Shown here: positions 6,646 through 13,494 of the stretch, piece after piece | Layout of the letters: each line of letters begins with the position of its first letter | How positions within the stretch are numbered: position 1 is the stretch's first letter | DNA from: a virus | Strand: one strand, 5' to 3' | DNA: 23,764 bases | Virus record (IMG/VR): IMGVR_UViG_3300045996_002109 | Coordinates: 1 to 23,764 of that record | Program-made: the position numbers and the translations under genes | The notes under the pieces: model-generated | Databases searched by the model: none | Seen by the model: the letters and a program-made list of their open reading frames with translations, nothing else | Told to the model about the DNA's origin: nothing

Positions 6646-6925
6646 GGCCGGCCGGTCCCGTGGTGTGCACGGTCGTGTGCGTCGGCGCATTCTTGGCCTT
6701 CTCGCTGGCCGCAGCGCACGCGGCGGACAGCTCGGCCTGGGTGCCTGGGTCAAAAGAGCCGGCGATGCTCGATACACGATCGGTCTGGCCGACCGGCCAG
6801 ATCAGGACGGCGAAGGCGTATTGCTTGCTGTCAAAGCCGTACGCACTAAGCACGTCGGCCACCCAGCGAGCGGAGGCGGTCAACACCTCGGCCAGGAAGT
6901 TGCTGGAGATGGGCTTGGCTTCCAT
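6638..6925 (-). CDS. Phage protein of unknown function (95 aa)
   Basis: MEAKPISSNFLAEVLTASAR... has a helical N-terminus, a beta segment (YAFAVLIWPVGQTD) and a disordered Thr/His-rich tail. A ribosome site (AGGTG) lies 4 nt before the ATG. It is between the zinc-finger gene and the 158-aa gene in the recombination operon. No family recognised. Confidence 0.65.
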   Translation of the reverse strand: MEAKPISSNFLAEVLTASARWVADVLSAYGFDSKQYAFAVLIWPVGQTDRVSSIAGSFDPGTQAELSAACAAASEKAKNAPTHTTVHTTGPAGHA

Positions 6926-6932
6926 CGCGCAC

Positions 6933-7409
6933 CTAGAACGTGGCGACGGTGACGACCGTCATCTTCAGATCGCGAATGCGCGCCGGCTCCAGGTACTCAG
7001 TCCGCTCCTTCACCCGCTTGTCGACCAGCTTCACGCGCTTGGCGTTGTGCGCATCGAGCAGCGACTTCATGTCGATCTCGAAAAACAGTTCCTGATCGGT
7101 GAGATCGGTGAGCTTCTGGTCGCCCTGGTAGATGACGCACTGATCGAGCGGCACGCTTTCAAACGTGTCGACAATGAAGACCTGGACAACACGGCGGGTG
7201 GTCATAGGCAGCTCCTTCTTTGGCAGCGGAAAATTCGCCTGCACCACCGGCCGCGCGGCGCGGATGTTGGCCTGCTGGTTCAGGTATTGCATGTTGGGAT
7301 CGATGGCCTGGGCGGCGTTGCTGCTGCCCTGACCAAAGACGAGCCCCTGGGCGGCATCAGCCACGTTGTGGTGCGTGTGCGCGTAGGAGCTGGCCGCCAT
7401 GGCGGGCAT
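6933..7409 (-). CDS. Two-part protein of unknown function; possible internal start
   Basis: The product is 158 aa from the ATG at 7409, just after the upstream stop. Residues 1-68 are Ala/Gln/Asn-rich and probably disordered; residues 69-158 form a beta/alpha domain (TTRRVVQVFIVDTFESV, then KSLLDAHNAKRVKLVDKRV). An internal ATG at 7205 has a strong AAGGAG 6 nt upstream while the first ATG has a weak site, so a 90-aa form may be made alone or as well. Codon use in the N-terminal part is that of real coding sequence. Confidence 0.65.
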   Translation of the reverse strand: MPAMAASSYAHTHHNVADAAQGLVFGQGSSNAAQAIDPNMQYLNQQANIRAARPVVQANFPLPKKELPMTTRRVVQVFIVDTFESVPLDQCVIYQGDQKLTDLTDQELFFEIDMKSLLDAHNAKRVKLVDKRVKERTEYLEPARIRDLKMTVVTVATF

Positions 7410-7410
7410 T

Positions 7411-7647
7411 TCACTGCTTCGCATCGACCACCTCTGCCAGCATCGACAGCAGCTCATCCTCGGTCATGCCCTTGGCCTTCAGTTGCTCCAACGCCTCGGG
7501 CGCGATCACGAGCTGCATGCCGCCCTGGCCGGTGATGGCGTCACGCATCGCCTTCTTCGCTTCGGCTTGCTCCTCGGGCGTGGTCGGAATTTCCTCGCCG
7601 GTCTCGGCGTCGATCTTGCTCACGGTGCCCGGCTTGTGTTCGGTCAC
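7411..7647 (-). CDS. Small acidic protein (78 aa)
   Basis: Helical and acidic, with a disordered start (TVSKIDAETGEEIPTTPEEQ) and a C-terminal helical pair (LEQLKAKGMTEDELLSMLAE). The ATG overlaps the stop of the nuclease gene (ATGA). Its position suggests an accessory to the exonuclease, but nothing in the sequence names it. Confidence 0.65.
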   Translation of the reverse strand: MTEHKPGTVSKIDAETGEEIPTTPEEQAEAKKAMRDAITGQGGMQLVIAPEALEQLKAKGMTEDELLSMLAEVVDAKQ

Positions 7648-8435
7648 TTCACGGCCTCCAGCGGTTTGTGATTGCGCTCACCGACCTTCAGCTCCTGCGC
7701 CTTGGCGGCCTTCACCGCCTCCATCAGCGGCGGCGAGAAGTAGAAGCTCGTGTAGTCGGGGCTGAACATCGACAGCGCGTCGTGCGCGCTGTCGACATGC
7801 GCCAGGAAGGAACGCACGGCGTTGGCGTTCTCGATCACGCTGTCATAGGCGAGGGCGGCGTCGGTCGACGTGATCTCGTAGCGCGTCCATCTCTTCGGCG
7901 TCACGTAGGTGAGGCTGAAGGGCACGCCATGGAACATGCTGTAGCAGGCGACCTGTTCAACGTGGTTGGGGTCTGGCGTGCTCGGCATGCGCCACGTGGT
8001 TTTCAGATCGGTGCCCTTGTCGGGCCACAGATAGTCGGCAAAGCCGACGATCGGCACCGAGATGCCAGGGATACGCAGCTCGATCCTGGCCTGCCGCTGC
8101 AGCGGGATCGGCAGCCCGTCGAAAGCGATGCGCGCCTGGACCAGGAAATCATGCAGGGCGGCCTGTTCCTTGACGCAGTCGTCATCGACCTGCCCCTGGG
8201 CGCGCTCTTCCCAGGCCGTATTCATGGCCTCTACAGCGGCGCCTGCCGGCTGGCCGAACACGAGTTGATCGACGCCAGCCTCCACCGCCAGCCCGCGCCA
8301 TGCCTTGGGGCCGGCGTCGTCTTTGCAGCGGAGCATGTACTTGCCAATCCAGGCGGCCGGCGCCTCGCGAAACATACGCAGGCTACTGGGGCTGAGGTGG
8401 TCGATGCCGTGCCGTTCAAAGGGGTCAGTCGCCAT
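7644..8435 (-). CDS. RecB/Cas4-type PD-(D/E)XK exonuclease
   Basis: The product is 263 aa, typical for phage RecB-like nucleases. HLSPSSLRMFREAPAAW (residues about 13-29) is the family's N-terminal helix, RGLAVEAGVD is the H/R-G-x-x-x-E helix region, and the catalytic core is GFADYLWPDKGTDLKTTW (Asp in GFAD, Asp-x-Lys in DLK, about 134-151), followed by the Q..CYS.. helix. It lacks the iron-sulphur cysteines of Cas4. It probably resects double-stranded ends for recombination with the SSB-like and NinB proteins. Its start overlaps the 54-aa gene by 11 nt. Confidence 0.8.
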   Translation of the reverse strand: MATDPFERHGIDHLSPSSLRMFREAPAAWIGKYMLRCKDDAGPKAWRGLAVEAGVDQLVFGQPAGAAVEAMNTAWEERAQGQVDDDCVKEQAALHDFLVQARIAFDGLPIPLQRQARIELRIPGISVPIVGFADYLWPDKGTDLKTTWRMPSTPDPNHVEQVACYSMFHGVPFSLTYVTPKRWTRYEITSTDAALAYDSVIENANAVRSFLAHVDSAHDALSMFSPDYTSFYFSPPLMEAVKAAKAQELKVGERNHKPLEAVK

Positions 8436-8589
8436 TGCGCCGCTCCTGCTGTTGCTCCAGGGCGGTGTTGGTGTCGTCTTCCCGGTTGGCCTCGGCCTCG
8501 GCGGCGATGATCAGATCGCCCAGGCGCGTCAGCGCCTGACCGAGGGCTGAAAATACGCTGCGTAGCTGGGTGATCTCGGTACGGTTCAA
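8425..8589 (-). CDS. Short first gene of the leftward operon (54 aa, TTG start)
   Basis: From TTG at 8589 the frame gives NRTEITQLRSVFSALGQALT..., helical with an acidic, Gln-rich end, and stops inside the start of the nuclease gene. GGAG lies 8 nt before the TTG. No ATG is available in this frame. The translational overlap and clean coding composition support it; the start codon is the uncertain point. Confidence 0.55.
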   Translation of the reverse strand: MNRTEITQLRSVFSALGQALTRLGDLIIAAEAEANREDDTNTALEQQQERRNGD

Positions 8590-8640
8590 CGCCTTCTCTC
8601 CCCAGAGATGACGCGACCCTAAAAAATCAAATGCCTATGG

Positions 8641-8674
8641 CAAGCGCGTTTTCTACGAAAATCGTAGGCGCTTG
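8641..8674. promoter_or_regulatory. Operator O1 of the leftward operon
   Basis: CTACGAAAATCGTAG at 8653-8667 is a perfect 6-3-6 palindrome, flanked by outer arms CAAGCGC (8641-8647) and GCGCTTG (8668-8674). On the minus strand it overlaps TACGAT, a -10 candidate, with TTGTGA upstream as a possible -35, so it probably controls the leftward recombination operon. Confidence 0.65.
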
Positions 8675-8710
8675 ATCTAACTCACAAAAATGACCGAAAA
8701 TGCACGAGTT

Positions 8711-8735
8711 CTCCCCTACGCATTGCGTAGGGGAG
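8711..8735. promoter_or_regulatory. Operator O2: perfect 25-bp palindrome
   Basis: The core CTACGCATTGCGTAG (8716-8730) sits in a 25-bp perfect palindrome centred on 8723, 63 bp from O1. It lies between the repressor stop and the leftward operon. It could also fold as a hairpin at the end of the repressor transcript, but no U-run follows on the minus strand, and the core recurs elsewhere without a gene end. Confidence 0.65.
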
Positions 8736-8745
8736 TTTACTCTGT

Positions 8746-9204
8746 TCAGGGGGAGGGCTGCGAAAGCGCGGCCAGCTTGCATTCAAAGCATGCGAGGGCA
8801 AGGCCACGCTCGATTGTATCCCACACGATCGGACGGCCCTGGAAACGCTCAGTGATCATCGATAGCACTGCGGCCTTCACTTCATCGGCGTCTACTGGCT
8901 TGGGTGCGCTGTCCAACATGGTGCGCACCCGAACACGATGCTGGCCGTCGATCGCCACTAAGGCGGTCTCAGGCTTGCCAATGACTACGGCCCGAGAGTG
9001 TTCAGGCAGATGGCGGTTTAGCTCTGCAACACTCCAATCTAAAAAGGCCGCCATGGGGGCGATCTCGTTGGGCTGGATGTTCCTTCTTCCCGCAATCATC
9101 TCATAAACGCGAGGCGCCGCGATGCCCAATGCCTTTGCCAAAGCTGTTGGCGTGCGCCCCAATTCTCTCAGCCGTGTCTTCAACCACGGCATTTTTTCTT
9201 TCAT
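8746..9204 (-). CDS. Phage repressor (XRE/Cro-CI HTH, no peptidase domain)
   Basis: The product is 152 aa; the ATG at 9204 has GGAG 7 nt upstream. Residues 6-62 are a classic lambda-type HTH: WLKTRLRELGRTPTALAKAL, then IAAPRVYEMIAGRRN as recognition helix, then PNEIAPMAAFLDWSVAEL. The remaining 90 residues form an unassigned beta/alpha C-terminal domain. There is no S24/LexA-type cleavage site or Ser/Lys dyad, so RecA-stimulated self-cleavage is unlikely and induction may use an antirepressor. It is divergent from cro, with palindromes on both sides. Confidence 0.85.
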   Translation of the reverse strand: MKEKMPWLKTRLRELGRTPTALAKALGIAAPRVYEMIAGRRNIQPNEIAPMAAFLDWSVAELNRHLPEHSRAVVIGKPETALVAIDGQHRVRVRTMLDSAPKPVDADEVKAAVLSMITERFQGRPIVWDTIERGLALACFECKLAALSQPSP

Positions 9205-9449
9205 CTACAAGCTCCTAACTTCCCATCACGCCATAATAGTATGCCATACGCATTGAGTAGACTAGGGGGAAAACGGGGTATGACACGAAACGTTCCCAGC
9301 AAGGAATAGTGTCAAGTGCCGTACTGAAGCCCAACGTATTGATTTGTGACATTGGGATTTCCCACACCTTACGGAAAGAGTACGGTTCCGTGCGTCGCCT
9401 GCCAGAGGGGCACCAAAATTTCGGTGGGCGATGCGTACGGAGGGGATGA
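9205..9449. promoter_or_regulatory. Repressor/cro control region
   Basis: This 245-bp divergent gap holds GCCATAATAGTATGCC (9230-9245, one mismatch from the 16-mer family) next to ATACGCATTGAGTAG (9246-9260, two mismatches from the 15-mer family). The first covers TATTAT/TACTAT, the likely -10 of the repressor promoter on the minus strand. Further right are TGACAC/GTGTCA half-sites (9281-9286 and 9310-9315) and ACGGAA/TTCCGT (9371-9391). The rightward cro promoter is not obvious by eye. Confidence 0.7.
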
Positions 9450-9677
9450 ATGGATCGCGTGATCGATCTGCCAAAAGCCGTTGAAGTATTCGGCGGGTTC
9501 TCTGAGCTTGCTCGCCGCCTCGATGTTCCACTGTCGACCTGCCATGGCTGGTATCGACGCAAGAAAATCCCGCACTGGCGCCAGCGCCAGATGATCGAGT
9601 TGGCCGCCGAGGAGAAGGTCGACATCTTCAAACGCAAGAAGAAGAGGGGTCGCCGCGATCGTCGCAAGGCGAGTTGA
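9450..9677 (+). CDS. Cro-like regulator
   Basis: The product is 75 aa, starting after GGAGGGG. It has a Cro/YdaS-type HTH: FGGFSELARRLDVPLSTCHGWYRRKKIP (GxxSxLARxLGV...VxxWxRRxxIP pattern) and a following helix (WRQRQMIELAAEEK), then a very basic tail (FKRKKKRGRRDRRK). It is the first gene of the rightward replication operon and divergent from the repressor, exactly where Cro is expected. Confidence 0.85.
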   Translation: MDRVIDLPKAVEVFGGFSELARRLDVPLSTCHGWYRRKKIPHWRQRQMIELAAEEKVDIFKRKKKRGRRDRRKAS

Positions 9678-9688
9678 CGGGGGCGACC

Positions 9689-10234
9689 ATGAGCAACGAG
9701 CCGCTGGGCATCTATGAGGAGCTGAGGGACAAGGCCGACCGCTACAGCGAGGCGGCCAGGATCAGGCGGCGCAACGCCTTTCCCCAGCACGTCACCAATG
9801 GGGCGACAGCCCAACCTTTCAATCCGTTCATGCGCGCCTTGCGCAATCGCATCAGGGCGGCGGGGCCGCCCAACGCGCAACGCAGCCGAGGCCCGCTCTG
9901 CCGGCTGCGCACGATCTGGCCCGAGGCGAAGCTGGGCTTGTCGATCGACACCGTCATCAAGGGTGTGATCGATGAAAGCTCGATCCGTCCCGAGGAGATG
10001 TTCAGCATCCACCAGACCAACCGCATCGCCCAGCCGCGACAGGTGGCGATGTACATGATCGACCGCTATTGCCCTGACTACAGCCTGCCGCAGATCGGCT
10101 TCATCTTCGGCAAGGACCACACCACGATCATTCACGGCATCGATGCCGTGCGCGTTCGGCTCCTGGACCGCCACAACTTCACCGTCGACCTAGTCCATCG
10201 CGTGCACAAGACGCTGCGCGCCGTCGCAGGCTAG
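9689..10234 (+). CDS. DnaA domain-IV protein (probable replication initiator/organiser)
   Basis: The product is 181 aa. The C-terminal 75 residues match the origin-binding domain of DnaA: QPRQVAMYMIDRYCPDYSLP, then IGFIFGKDHTTIIHGIDAV, carrying the GxDHTTxxH signature that reads DnaA boxes. There is no AAA+ ATPase domain; the N-terminal 100 residues are basic and Arg-rich. It probably binds the phage origin and recruits the primase-helicase encoded just downstream. An in-frame TTG at 9674 overlapping the cro stop is a possible alternative start. Confidence 0.85.
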   Translation: MSNEPLGIYEELRDKADRYSEAARIRRRNAFPQHVTNGATAQPFNPFMRALRNRIRAAGPPNAQRSRGPLCRLRTIWPEAKLGLSIDTVIKGVIDESSIRPEEMFSIHQTNRIAQPRQVAMYMIDRYCPDYSLPQIGFIFGKDHTTIIHGIDAVRVRLLDRHNFTVDLVHRVHKTLRAVAG

Positions 10235-10236
10235 CC

Positions 10237-10734
10237 GTGACGCGCCGCGTTTACCGCGAGCACTCGCTGCAGATCGCGGTGGCGCACATGCTTGATGTCG
10301 TGCTCGATCCCAAGCGCACATGGTGGACGGCGATCGACCACGGTGTGGGCAAGCTCGGCTTCAAAGAGGCCGGCATACGCAAAGCGCGCGGCGTGAAGCC
10401 CGGCATCCCCGACATCGTCATCATGGCGCGTGACTTCCCCTATCAGCCGATTGTCATTGGCATTGAGCTGAAGGCAGGGCGGGGCGACCTTTCAGAGGCG
10501 CAGATCGAGGTGAGAGACGAATGGCTGTCGATGGGCCATGGCGTCTACGTCGCGCGCAGTCTGGAAGAAGTTCAAGACATTCTTGTGCGCGCAAAAATCC
10601 CGATGCGTAGGCGTATGAATTTCTTCTCAAAGGGGGCCAACGATGAGCGTGCTAGCAGACCTGCGCCGCCTGGGCATCGACGTGCGAGCCGTCGCAGGAA
10701 ACCAAAAGGTTACCTGCCCTTGGTGCTCGGCTGA
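10237..10734 (+). CDS. VRR-NUC domain nuclease
   Basis: The product is 165 aa from GTG at 10237, 2 nt after the preceding stop. The PD-(D/E)XK-type VRR-NUC core is clear: EHSLQIAVAHML, then GVKPGIPDIVIM (catalytic Asp), then IGIELKAGRGDLSEAQ (E-x-K) and the closing HGVYVARSLEEV. Stand-alone VRR-NUC proteins occur in phage replication modules and probably act as structure-specific or Holliday-junction nucleases. The last 31 codons overlap the next gene in another frame and read Arg/Pro-rich, so the functional end is near residue 135. Confidence 0.85.
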   Translation: MTRRVYREHSLQIAVAHMLDVVLDPKRTWWTAIDHGVGKLGFKEAGIRKARGVKPGIPDIVIMARDFPYQPIVIGIELKAGRGDLSEAQIEVRDEWLSMGHGVYVARSLEEVQDILVRAKIPMRRRMNFFSKGANDERASRPAPPGHRRASRRRKPKGYLPLVLG

Positions 10735-10927
10735 GCGCCGCAAGAAAAACGACCCGTGTCTCAGCGTAAAAATCGAGGACGATCATGCCCGCTGGAATTG
10801 CTGGCACTGCGGTGCCAAGGGCGGAATGGGAGCTACGGGATCAGCACGCGCAAGCACTCGAAAGACGTGGCCTCAGCGTCGAGACAGCGGCGCATCTTGG
10901 CTGGCGAGCGTGCGAAGGGCCTACTGA
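10643..10927 (+). CDS. Primase zinc-binding domain (separate frame from the helicase)
   Basis: ATG at 10643 has AGGGG 7 nt upstream. The first 55 residues are a DnaG/T7 gp4-type zinc ribbon: VTCPWCSAERRKKND, then LSVKIEDDHARWNCWHCGAK (CxxC...CxxC). After that the frame becomes Arg/Ser-rich and stops at 10927, while the matching Toprim-helicase continues in the +1 frame. Shifting by one base near 10817-10820 (GGCGG) would join them without loss. Either the gene is split, the ribosome shifts, or one base is an error. Confidence 0.75.
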   Translation: MSVLADLRRLGIDVRAVAGNQKVTCPWCSAERRKKNDPCLSVKIEDDHARWNCWHCGAKGGMGATGSARASTRKTWPQRRDSGASWLASVRRAY

Positions 10928-12272
10928 CGATCTGTGGATTGCGATCCCGACGATCGACCAGGGCAAACGCGTAGGCACCAAGTACCGCACGATCAGCGGC
11001 GAAAAGCTCTTCACGCAAGAGAAGGGCACGCCGCAGATTTTGTGGAACATCGACTGTCTGCGTAACCCCGACTTCAGGAGCTTCCCGTTGCTCATCACCG
11101 AAGGTGAGCTAGACGGGCTGACGGCCATTCAGTGCGGGTTTGCCAAGACGGTCTCAGTGCCGGGCGGTGCGCCCGATCGCGACGATGAGACGATGGCGAA
11201 ATACTGGTTCTATCTGGAGCACGCCCAGGCGCTGCTGAAGGACCAGAAGCTGATCGTGCTGGCGGTCGACAACGACGCCAAGGGACAGGTGCTGCAGAAC
11301 GCGCTGGCGCAGCGCTTGGGTCGATCGCGCTGTCAGGTGCTGCAGTACCCCACGGGCAAAGACCTGAACGATGTCCTGGTCGCAGGCGGCGCCGATGCGG
11401 TGAAGCGGGTGGTCGGGTTGGCGACCTACTATCCGATCCCTGGTCTGATGCGCATGCGTGACATACCCGAGCGCCCGGTGAAGCGGGCGCTCGACACGAT
11501 GATCCCAGGCCTCGCGCCACACATGCGCATCCGCCGTGGCGACTTCATCGTGGTCACCGGCCCGCCAGGGCACGGCAAGTCGACCTTCATCAGCAACCTG
11601 ATCTGCAACATGGCATGGCACTGGAAGGCGACCACGGCGGTGGCGTCTTTCGAGCAGGCCGTGGTTCCTGATCTGCGCCGCGTGCTGCGCAGCTATCGCG
11701 CCGAGTGCCTGGAGAAGGACATGAGCGACGACCAGAGGATCGTCGCTGATGAGTGGATTGATCGCTACTTCGCCTTCCTCCAGGCCGATGAGGGCGAGGA
11801 CATGACGGTGAGCTGGTTGCTGGAGCGGTTCGCCGCCGCCCAGGTGCGCATGGGCGCCGGCATCGGCGTGATCGATCCCTGGAATGAGGTCTCGATTGTC
11901 GACAAGCCCGAGGAATGGACCACCGAGCAATACGTGAGCCAGAGCCTGCGCGTCATCAAGTCGTTCGCTCGATCGCACGACATGACGATGATCATCGTGG
12001 CGCACCCCAGGAAACTCGGCCGCGACAAGTTCGGCAAAATTCCAAAGCCCACGCTGTGGGACATTGCCGACAGCGCCGCCTGGGCCAATCGCTGCGACCT
12101 GGGGCTCGTGGTCTATCGCCAGGATGTCAAGGACACTGACGGCCTCACAGAAATTTCCGTCGAGAAAAGTCGAGACTTCTACTCACTCGGTACGCCCGGT
12201 ATGGTGACGCTGAAATGGCAACCTGAAGCCTCGCGCTTCATAACCCCAGAGTGGCAACCATGGCAGAAATGA
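10785..12272 (+). CDS. Toprim primase / DnaB-type helicase (T7 gp4-like)
   Basis: The product is 495 aa if started at ATG 10785, which has GAGG 6 nt upstream. Toprim motifs are LLITEGELDGLTA (catalytic Glu) and LIVLAVDNDAKG (DxD); the RecA-type helicase has Walker A VTGPPGHGKSTF (about 259-270), Walker B IGVIDPWNEV, and MTMIIVAHPRKLG in the sensor region. It should unwind the fork and, with a zinc domain, prime the lagging strand. The zinc domain lies upstream in another frame, so this start gives a product like the short gp4B form of T7. The first dozen residues are not family-like. Confidence 0.9.
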   Translation: MPAGIAGTAVPRAEWELRDQHAQALERRGLSVETAAHLGWRACEGPTDDLWIAIPTIDQGKRVGTKYRTISGEKLFTQEKGTPQILWNIDCLRNPDFRSFPLLITEGELDGLTAIQCGFAKTVSVPGGAPDRDDETMAKYWFYLEHAQALLKDQKLIVLAVDNDAKGQVLQNALAQRLGRSRCQVLQYPTGKDLNDVLVAGGADAVKRVVGLATYYPIPGLMRMRDIPERPVKRALDTMIPGLAPHMRIRRGDFIVVTGPPGHGKSTFISNLICNMAWHWKATTAVASFEQAVVPDLRRVLRSYRAECLEKDMSDDQRIVADEWIDRYFAFLQADEGEDMTVSWLLERFAAAQVRMGAGIGVIDPWNEVSIVDKPEEWTTEQYVSQSLRVIKSFARSHDMTMIIVAHPRKLGRDKFGKIPKPTLWDIADSAAWANRCDLGLVVYRQDVKDTDGLTEISVEKSRDFYSLGTPGMVTLKWQPEASRFITPEWQPWQK

Positions 12273-12523
12273 TCGAGGGCGGCTTTGGTGGGCGCCTCGC
12301 CCTGCGCGAAGAAGGCAAGTGGTGGGTCTGCTACTGGGCCAAGCTCGATACGATGACCGGCGCCGTGCCGGTCGCCCGCGTACGCATGAACCTTGTCGTG
12401 GAGCAGCCGCTGCTACGGCAGCAGTTTATCAATTTCTGCAAGGCCTGCTTTGACGTTGCTGCCCGTGAGGCCCTGGGCACTGATCCCGAGTGGCCGAAGC
12501 CACCGATGCCGGCGAAGGACTGA
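12260..12523 (+). CDS. Small protein of unknown function (87 aa)
   Basis: It follows the helicase with a short overlap. ATG at 12260 is preferred (GAGTGG 6 nt upstream), with GTG 12251 and ATG 12269 as alternatives. A beta-sheet-like opening (GGFGGRLALREEGKWWVCYW) is followed by a helical end (LLRQQFINFCKACFDVAARE). It is carried in the replication operon and has no recognised family. Confidence 0.65.
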   Translation: MAEMIEGGFGGRLALREEGKWWVCYWAKLDTMTGAVPVARVRMNLVVEQPLLRQQFINFCKACFDVAAREALGTDPEWPKPPMPAKD

Positions 12524-12526
12524 GCT

Positions 12527-12850
12527 ATGCCCGACTGGTTTACGGCAGGTGTGCAGATCGCCCAGAGCGTGATGCTGGGCATCTGCGGCTTCTTCCTGTT
12601 GGACGGCGTACGCACGATGAGGCGCGCCAACAAGATCATCAACGAGCAGCAGAAGCTGGCGCGCGAGCTGATGGCCTACATCAAGTTCCAGCGCGGCCTG
12701 ATCGTGGCGATGCAGGCAGGGGTGGTCAGCCCCTGGCAGCTACAGCCGATCGATCTGCGCGATCTGCCGATCGAGGTGCGCATCACGATCCTGATGGCGC
12801 TGATCGACATCGGCGTTCAGTTGCACGTGCAGCAGGAAGAGCCCAGCTAG
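12527..12850 (+). CDS. Single-pass membrane protein with coiled-coil segment
   Basis: The product is 107 aa. Residues about 8-26 (AQSVMLGICGFFLLDGV) form one membrane helix with a short outside N-terminus; a charged helical stretch (RANKIINEQQKLARELMAYI) and a second amphipathic part follow. It is last in the replication operon and may tether something to the membrane. Its TAG interlocks with the stop of the convergent SLOG gene in CTAG. Confidence 0.65.
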   Translation: MPDWFTAGVQIAQSVMLGICGFFLLDGVRTMRRANKIINEQQKLARELMAYIKFQRGLIVAMQAGVVSPWQLQPIDLRDLPIEVRITILMALIDIGVQLHVQQEEPS

Positions 12851-13278
12851 GCGCGCGGCGGCCGAAAGTCGGCGCCAGGAATTTCCGCCAGCTTGCAGCG
12901 CTTGACCATGTCGTTGGTGCCGCGCTGCCCAGGCATGGCGATGTAGTAGTCGGGATCGTACCTGTCGATCATCACCTGATTGCGTATCGGGCCTGCCGGG
13001 TTTTTCTGGCCCGGTTTCTCGTACTTTTTCCAGTCGGCTTTGACCGTGATCAGATCGACGCTGCCGTCCTGGTAGTCGGCCCAGGCGCGGCCGATCCTGT
13101 CGGCGCCAGCGGCGCCGCCCTGCAGCAGCACCATCCTCACGCCCATTTGTTCGCATTGCTGCAGCGCCGTATCGAGCAGCTCGAAAAGCCAATTCTCGTC
13201 ATCGAAGTCTCGGCCTCCCGTCAGCAAAACGACCCTGCGGTCGCGGCGTTTTCCGGCCCTTGGAATGTCTATTTTCAT
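12847..13278 (-). CDS. SLOG-superfamily protein (YspA/DUF2493-like)
   Basis: The product is 143 aa from ATG 13278. The Rossmann-like SLOG features are present: RVVLLTGGRDFDDENWLFE (first strand and G-rich loop), MVLLQGGAAGADRIGRAWA (GGAxGAD motif, about 66-80) and YYIAMPGQRGTNDMVKRC near the end (PGxxGTxDM). SLOG proteins bind nucleotides or nucleotide-derived ligands, and several work with nucleases or effector proteins in immunity. It stands alone on the minus strand between two plus-strand units, like an independently acquired gene with its own promoter. Confidence 0.8.
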   Translation of the reverse strand: MKIDIPRAGKRRDRRVVLLTGGRDFDDENWLFELLDTALQQCEQMGVRMVLLQGGAAGADRIGRAWADYQDGSVDLITVKADWKKYEKPGQKNPAGPIRNQVMIDRYDPDYYIAMPGQRGTNDMVKRCKLAEIPGADFRPPRA

Positions 13279-13427
13279 TGAACGCCATCCCACTAAGTCT
13301 AAGGAAGGCAACGCTTATTATTCCCGAGTGTAGCCTGGGGTTACTGGATGCGTAGATGTGCAAAATCGCATGCCCAACGTAACAAAAAAGCACTTGCAAG
13401 CGTTCCTGCGATCCCCTCCTTGGTCAC

Positions 13428-13494
13428 CTACCGTACATACGATTTCGGTAGACCGCGTTGACGTTATCACCCTGTCATGCCACATATGTGTGGC
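13428..13494 (+). promoter_or_regulatory. Promoter and operator of the HTH/membrane-protein pair
   Basis: CTACCG/CGGTAG arms at 13428-13433 and 13446-13451 precede a -35-like TTGACG at 13458-13463. The 16-mer GCCACATATGTGTGGC (13479-13494), with perfect 6-4-6 arms, covers the -10 position. The rest of the 13279-13628 gap holds the divergent SLOG promoter region, CCGTATTACGG at 13562 and the leader hairpin listed next; I see no gene in it. Confidence 0.6.

Noticed and set aside
6660-7535. 291-aa plus-strand frame
   Set aside because: Antisense across three coupled minus-strand genes; Leu/Val/His-rich shadow composition without motifs.
7668-8510. 280-aa plus-strand frame
   Set aside because: Antisense to the PD-(D/E)XK nuclease, which has recognisable catalytic motifs.
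8711-8735. 25-bp palindrome as a transcription terminator
   Set aside because: No U-run on either strand, a one-base loop, and the core recurs at non-terminal places; operator preferred.
9215-10174. 319-aa minus-strand frame
   Set aside because: Runs through the repressor/cro control region and antisense to cro and the DnaA-domain gene.
11154-12005. 283-aa minus-strand frame
   Set aside because: Antisense to the helicase Walker motifs; His/Arg/Leu-rich shadow.
12490-13281. 263-aa plus-strand frame
   Set aside because: Covers the real 12527-12850 gene in another frame and is antisense to the SLOG gene; composition changes abruptly along it.
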